Of a stretch of 7,691 nucleotides of DNA, positions 6,289 to 7,691 are shown piece after piece. The notes beneath the pieces are model-generated. The model did no database searches. It saw nothing but the letters and a program-made list of their open reading frames with translations, and was not told the origin of the DNA. The stretch is taken from assembly GCA_964371365.1 (NCBI GenBank), contig CAYJMO010000087.1, positions 1 through 7,691 of the forward strand. The letters are read 5' to 3'. Each line of letters begins with the position of its first letter. Position 1 is the first letter of the stretch. The translations under genes and the position numbers were made by a program. This stretch comes from CAYJBH01 sp964371365 (GTDB lineage Bacteria; Bacillota; Clostridia; Oscillospirales; Ruminococcaceae).

Positions 6289-7114
6289 AAAACTATACCC
6301 AAAACCGTCGACCGCTCTGCTCACGGAACGTGATCTTGATAAACAGCCTATTTTGGAGTGTATCAATCTCGGTATATCTTTTGGCGGTCTTGCCGCCGTA
6401 GACGGACTTAATCTCACCATCGGTAGGACCGAAATATCCGGACTTATCGGTCCGAACGGCGCCGGTAAAACTACGGTATTTAACCTTTTAACCAAGGTCT
6501 ATCAGCCGACTGCCGGCACTATTCTCCTCGATGGAAAGGATACCCACGGCATGAACACGGTGGCGGTCAATCGCGCCGGTATAGCAAGGACGTTTCAAAA
6601 CATCCGACTTTTTCACAACCTGAGTGTTATTGATAATGTCAAGGTCGCGATGGACGCGAGTATTAAGTACAATCTTGCAAGCGGAATTTTTCGCATAGGT
6701 CGCTATTGGCAGGAGGAAAAGGCGGCAAAGGAGCGCGCCTATGAACTTCTTAGCATCTTCGACATGCAGGACCTCGGTAAAAAGGAGGCCTCCAGTCTGC
6801 CCTACGGTGCACAGCGCCGTCTTGAAATAGTTCGTGCGCTTGCCACCAACCCATCATTGCTTCTCTTGGACGAGCCTGCGGCAGGCATGAACCCGTCGGA
6901 AACTGCGGAGTTGATGGCAAATATTCGCAAAATCCGCGACGACTTTGGTATCGCAATATTACTGATTGAACACGACATGAGTCTTGTCATGAACATATGT
7001 GAGGGTATCGCCGTTTTAAACTACGGCAAGTTGATAGCCAAGGGCACGCCGGAGGAAATTCAGGCAAACCCGACCGTTATCGAGGCATACCTCGGCAAAC
7101 AAAAGGAGGTGTGA
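6281..7114 (+). CDS. livG: Branched-chain amino acid ABC transporter, ATPase LivG
   Basis: This is a cytoplasmic ATP-binding subunit that powers the LivHM channel as a heterodimer with LivF. It has 277 residues, slightly longer than many LivG proteins because of an N-terminal extension of about 22 residues before the ATPase fold begins. The motifs are complete: Walker A GPNGAGKTT (57-65), Q-loop Gln106 in RTFQNIRLF, signature LPYGAQRR (173-180, the usual LivG replacement of LSGGQ), Walker B LLLLDEP (193-199) with catalytic Glu198, and switch His231 in LLIEHDM. The LivG-type insertion between Q-loop and signature (about 128-150, IKYNLASGIFR...) is present, as is the typical C-terminal GTPEEIQANPTVIEAYLG. 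It overlaps livM by 8 nt and ends 2 nt before livF. Confidence 0.97.
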   Translation: MSEKLYPKPSTALLTERDLDKQPILECINLGISFGGLAAVDGLNLTIGRTEISGLIGPNGAGKTTVFNLLTKVYQPTAGTILLDGKDTHGMNTVAVNRAGIARTFQNIRLFHNLSVIDNVKVAMDASIKYNLASGIFRIGRYWQEEKAAKERAYELLSIFDMQDLGKKEASSLPYGAQRRLEIVRALATNPSLLLLDEPAAGMNPSETAELMANIRKIRDDFGIAILLIEHDMSLVMNICEGIAVLNYGKLIAKGTPEEIQANPTVIEAYLGKQKEV

Positions 7115-7116
7115 GA

Positions 7117-7691
7117 ATGTCTGAAATATTAAAGGTGGACGATATCCATGTTTTTTACGGCAGTATACACGCTATAAAAGGCGTCTCTTTCTCGGTTGCA
7201 CAGGGGGAGATAGTGACGCTTATCGGCGCAAACGGTGCCGGCAAGTCAACAATTCTCAACACCATTGCTCGATTGATACCCACAAAGAGTGGTGCTGTTA
7301 GCTTTTCCGGTGATGATCTCGCACGCACACCGGCGCACAAAATTGTCTCCAAAGGGCTTGCGCTCGTGCCGGAGGGACGGCGAATTTTTCAGCAGATGAC
7401 GGTGCTTGAAAACCTTGAAATGGGGGCATATATCCACCATGGAGGTGGTGCACTTCACGAGGATTTAGAGACGGTCTATGAGTTGTTTCCTCGTTTGAAG
7501 GAGCGTACAAAACAGGTGGCCGGCACCCTTTCGGGCGGTGAACAACAGATGCTTGCAATGGGTAGGGCAATGATGAGCCGACCCAAGGTCTTGATGTTGG
7601 ATGAGCCGTCGATGGGTCTCGCCCCAATATTGGTGGAGCAGATTTTTGACATTGTGGCAAATCTCAATAAACTCGGCACGACAATATTGCT
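7117..7691 (+). CDS. livF: Branched-chain amino acid ABC transporter, ATPase LivF (3' partial)
   Basis: This is the second ATPase of the importer. 191 codons are visible before the window ends; the family has about 230-240 residues, so roughly 40 C-terminal residues are outside, including the switch histidine. Present are Walker A GANGAGKST (37-45), the LivF-typical VPEGRRIF (84-91) where Glu stands in the usual Q-loop Gln place, signature LSGGEQQ (138-144) and Walker B VLMLDEPS (158-165) with Glu163. It has the family's signature D-loop SMGLAP. A near-perfect AAGGAGGTG (7103-7111), within the end of livG, lies about 5-7 bases before the ATG at 7117, so translation should be strong. It has no stop in the window. 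Confidence 0.97.
   Translation, partial: MSEILKVDDIHVFYGSIHAIKGVSFSVAQGEIVTLIGANGAGKSTILNTIARLIPTKSGAVSFSGDDLARTPAHKIVSKGLALVPEGRRIFQQMTVLENLEMGAYIHHGGGALHEDLETVYELFPRLKERTKQVAGTLSGGEQQMLAMGRAMMSRPKVLMLDEPSMGLAPILVEQIFDIVANLNKLGTTIL

Noticed and set aside
1..7691. tRNA, rRNA, CRISPR, insertion sequence or attachment site
   Set aside because: No spaced direct repeats, transposase frames, terminal repeats or cloverleaf-like segments were seen on either strand.

Overview
The window reads as one strand of a draft assembly from an anaerobic, low-to-moderate-GC Gram-positive bacterium, most likely a clostridial (Oscillospiraceae/Ruminococcaceae-like) Firmicute. The reasons are an oxygen-sensitive glycyl radical enzyme, strong AGGAGG-type ribosome binding sites, a lipoprotein-anchored (not periplasmic) substrate-binding protein, and a consensus housekeeping promoter. 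The lineage is inference. A run of ten Ns (4234-4243) marks an assembly gap. Both ends cut through genes.

Layout, all on the + strand. (1) 1-1895: the C-terminal three quarters of a glycyl radical enzyme of the GCVE (dehydratase/lyase) type, substrate unknown. (2) 1905-2914: azlC and azlD, overlapping by 4 nt, a two-subunit branched-chain amino acid exporter. (3) 2915-3100: a 186-base gap with a perfect consensus promoter, a symmetric operator-like repeat over the -10/start region, and a transcribed leader of about 140 nt. The leader holds three hairpins, a possible 27-codon leader peptide, and a segment that can pair with the ribosome binding site of the next gene. (4) 3101-7691: livK-livH-livM-livG-livF, a complete high-affinity branched-chain amino acid ABC importer. 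livF is cut by the window end, and livK loses its last few codons in the N gap. A strong intrinsic terminator sits between livK and livH.

How they work together: LivK captures the amino acid outside the membrane, LivH and LivM form the channel, and LivG and LivF hydrolyse ATP. The internal terminator probably makes livK mRNA more abundant than the rest, as suits a binding protein needed in excess. AzlCD next door works in the opposite direction, so uptake and efflux of the same amino acid class sit side by side with a promoter between them. The glycyl radical enzyme is co-directional and closely spaced with azlC, but no metabolic link is evident. Its activating enzyme is not in the window.

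The least explained part, and the best candidate for something new, is the structured livK leader (2959-3100). The coding regions themselves look ordinary for their families.
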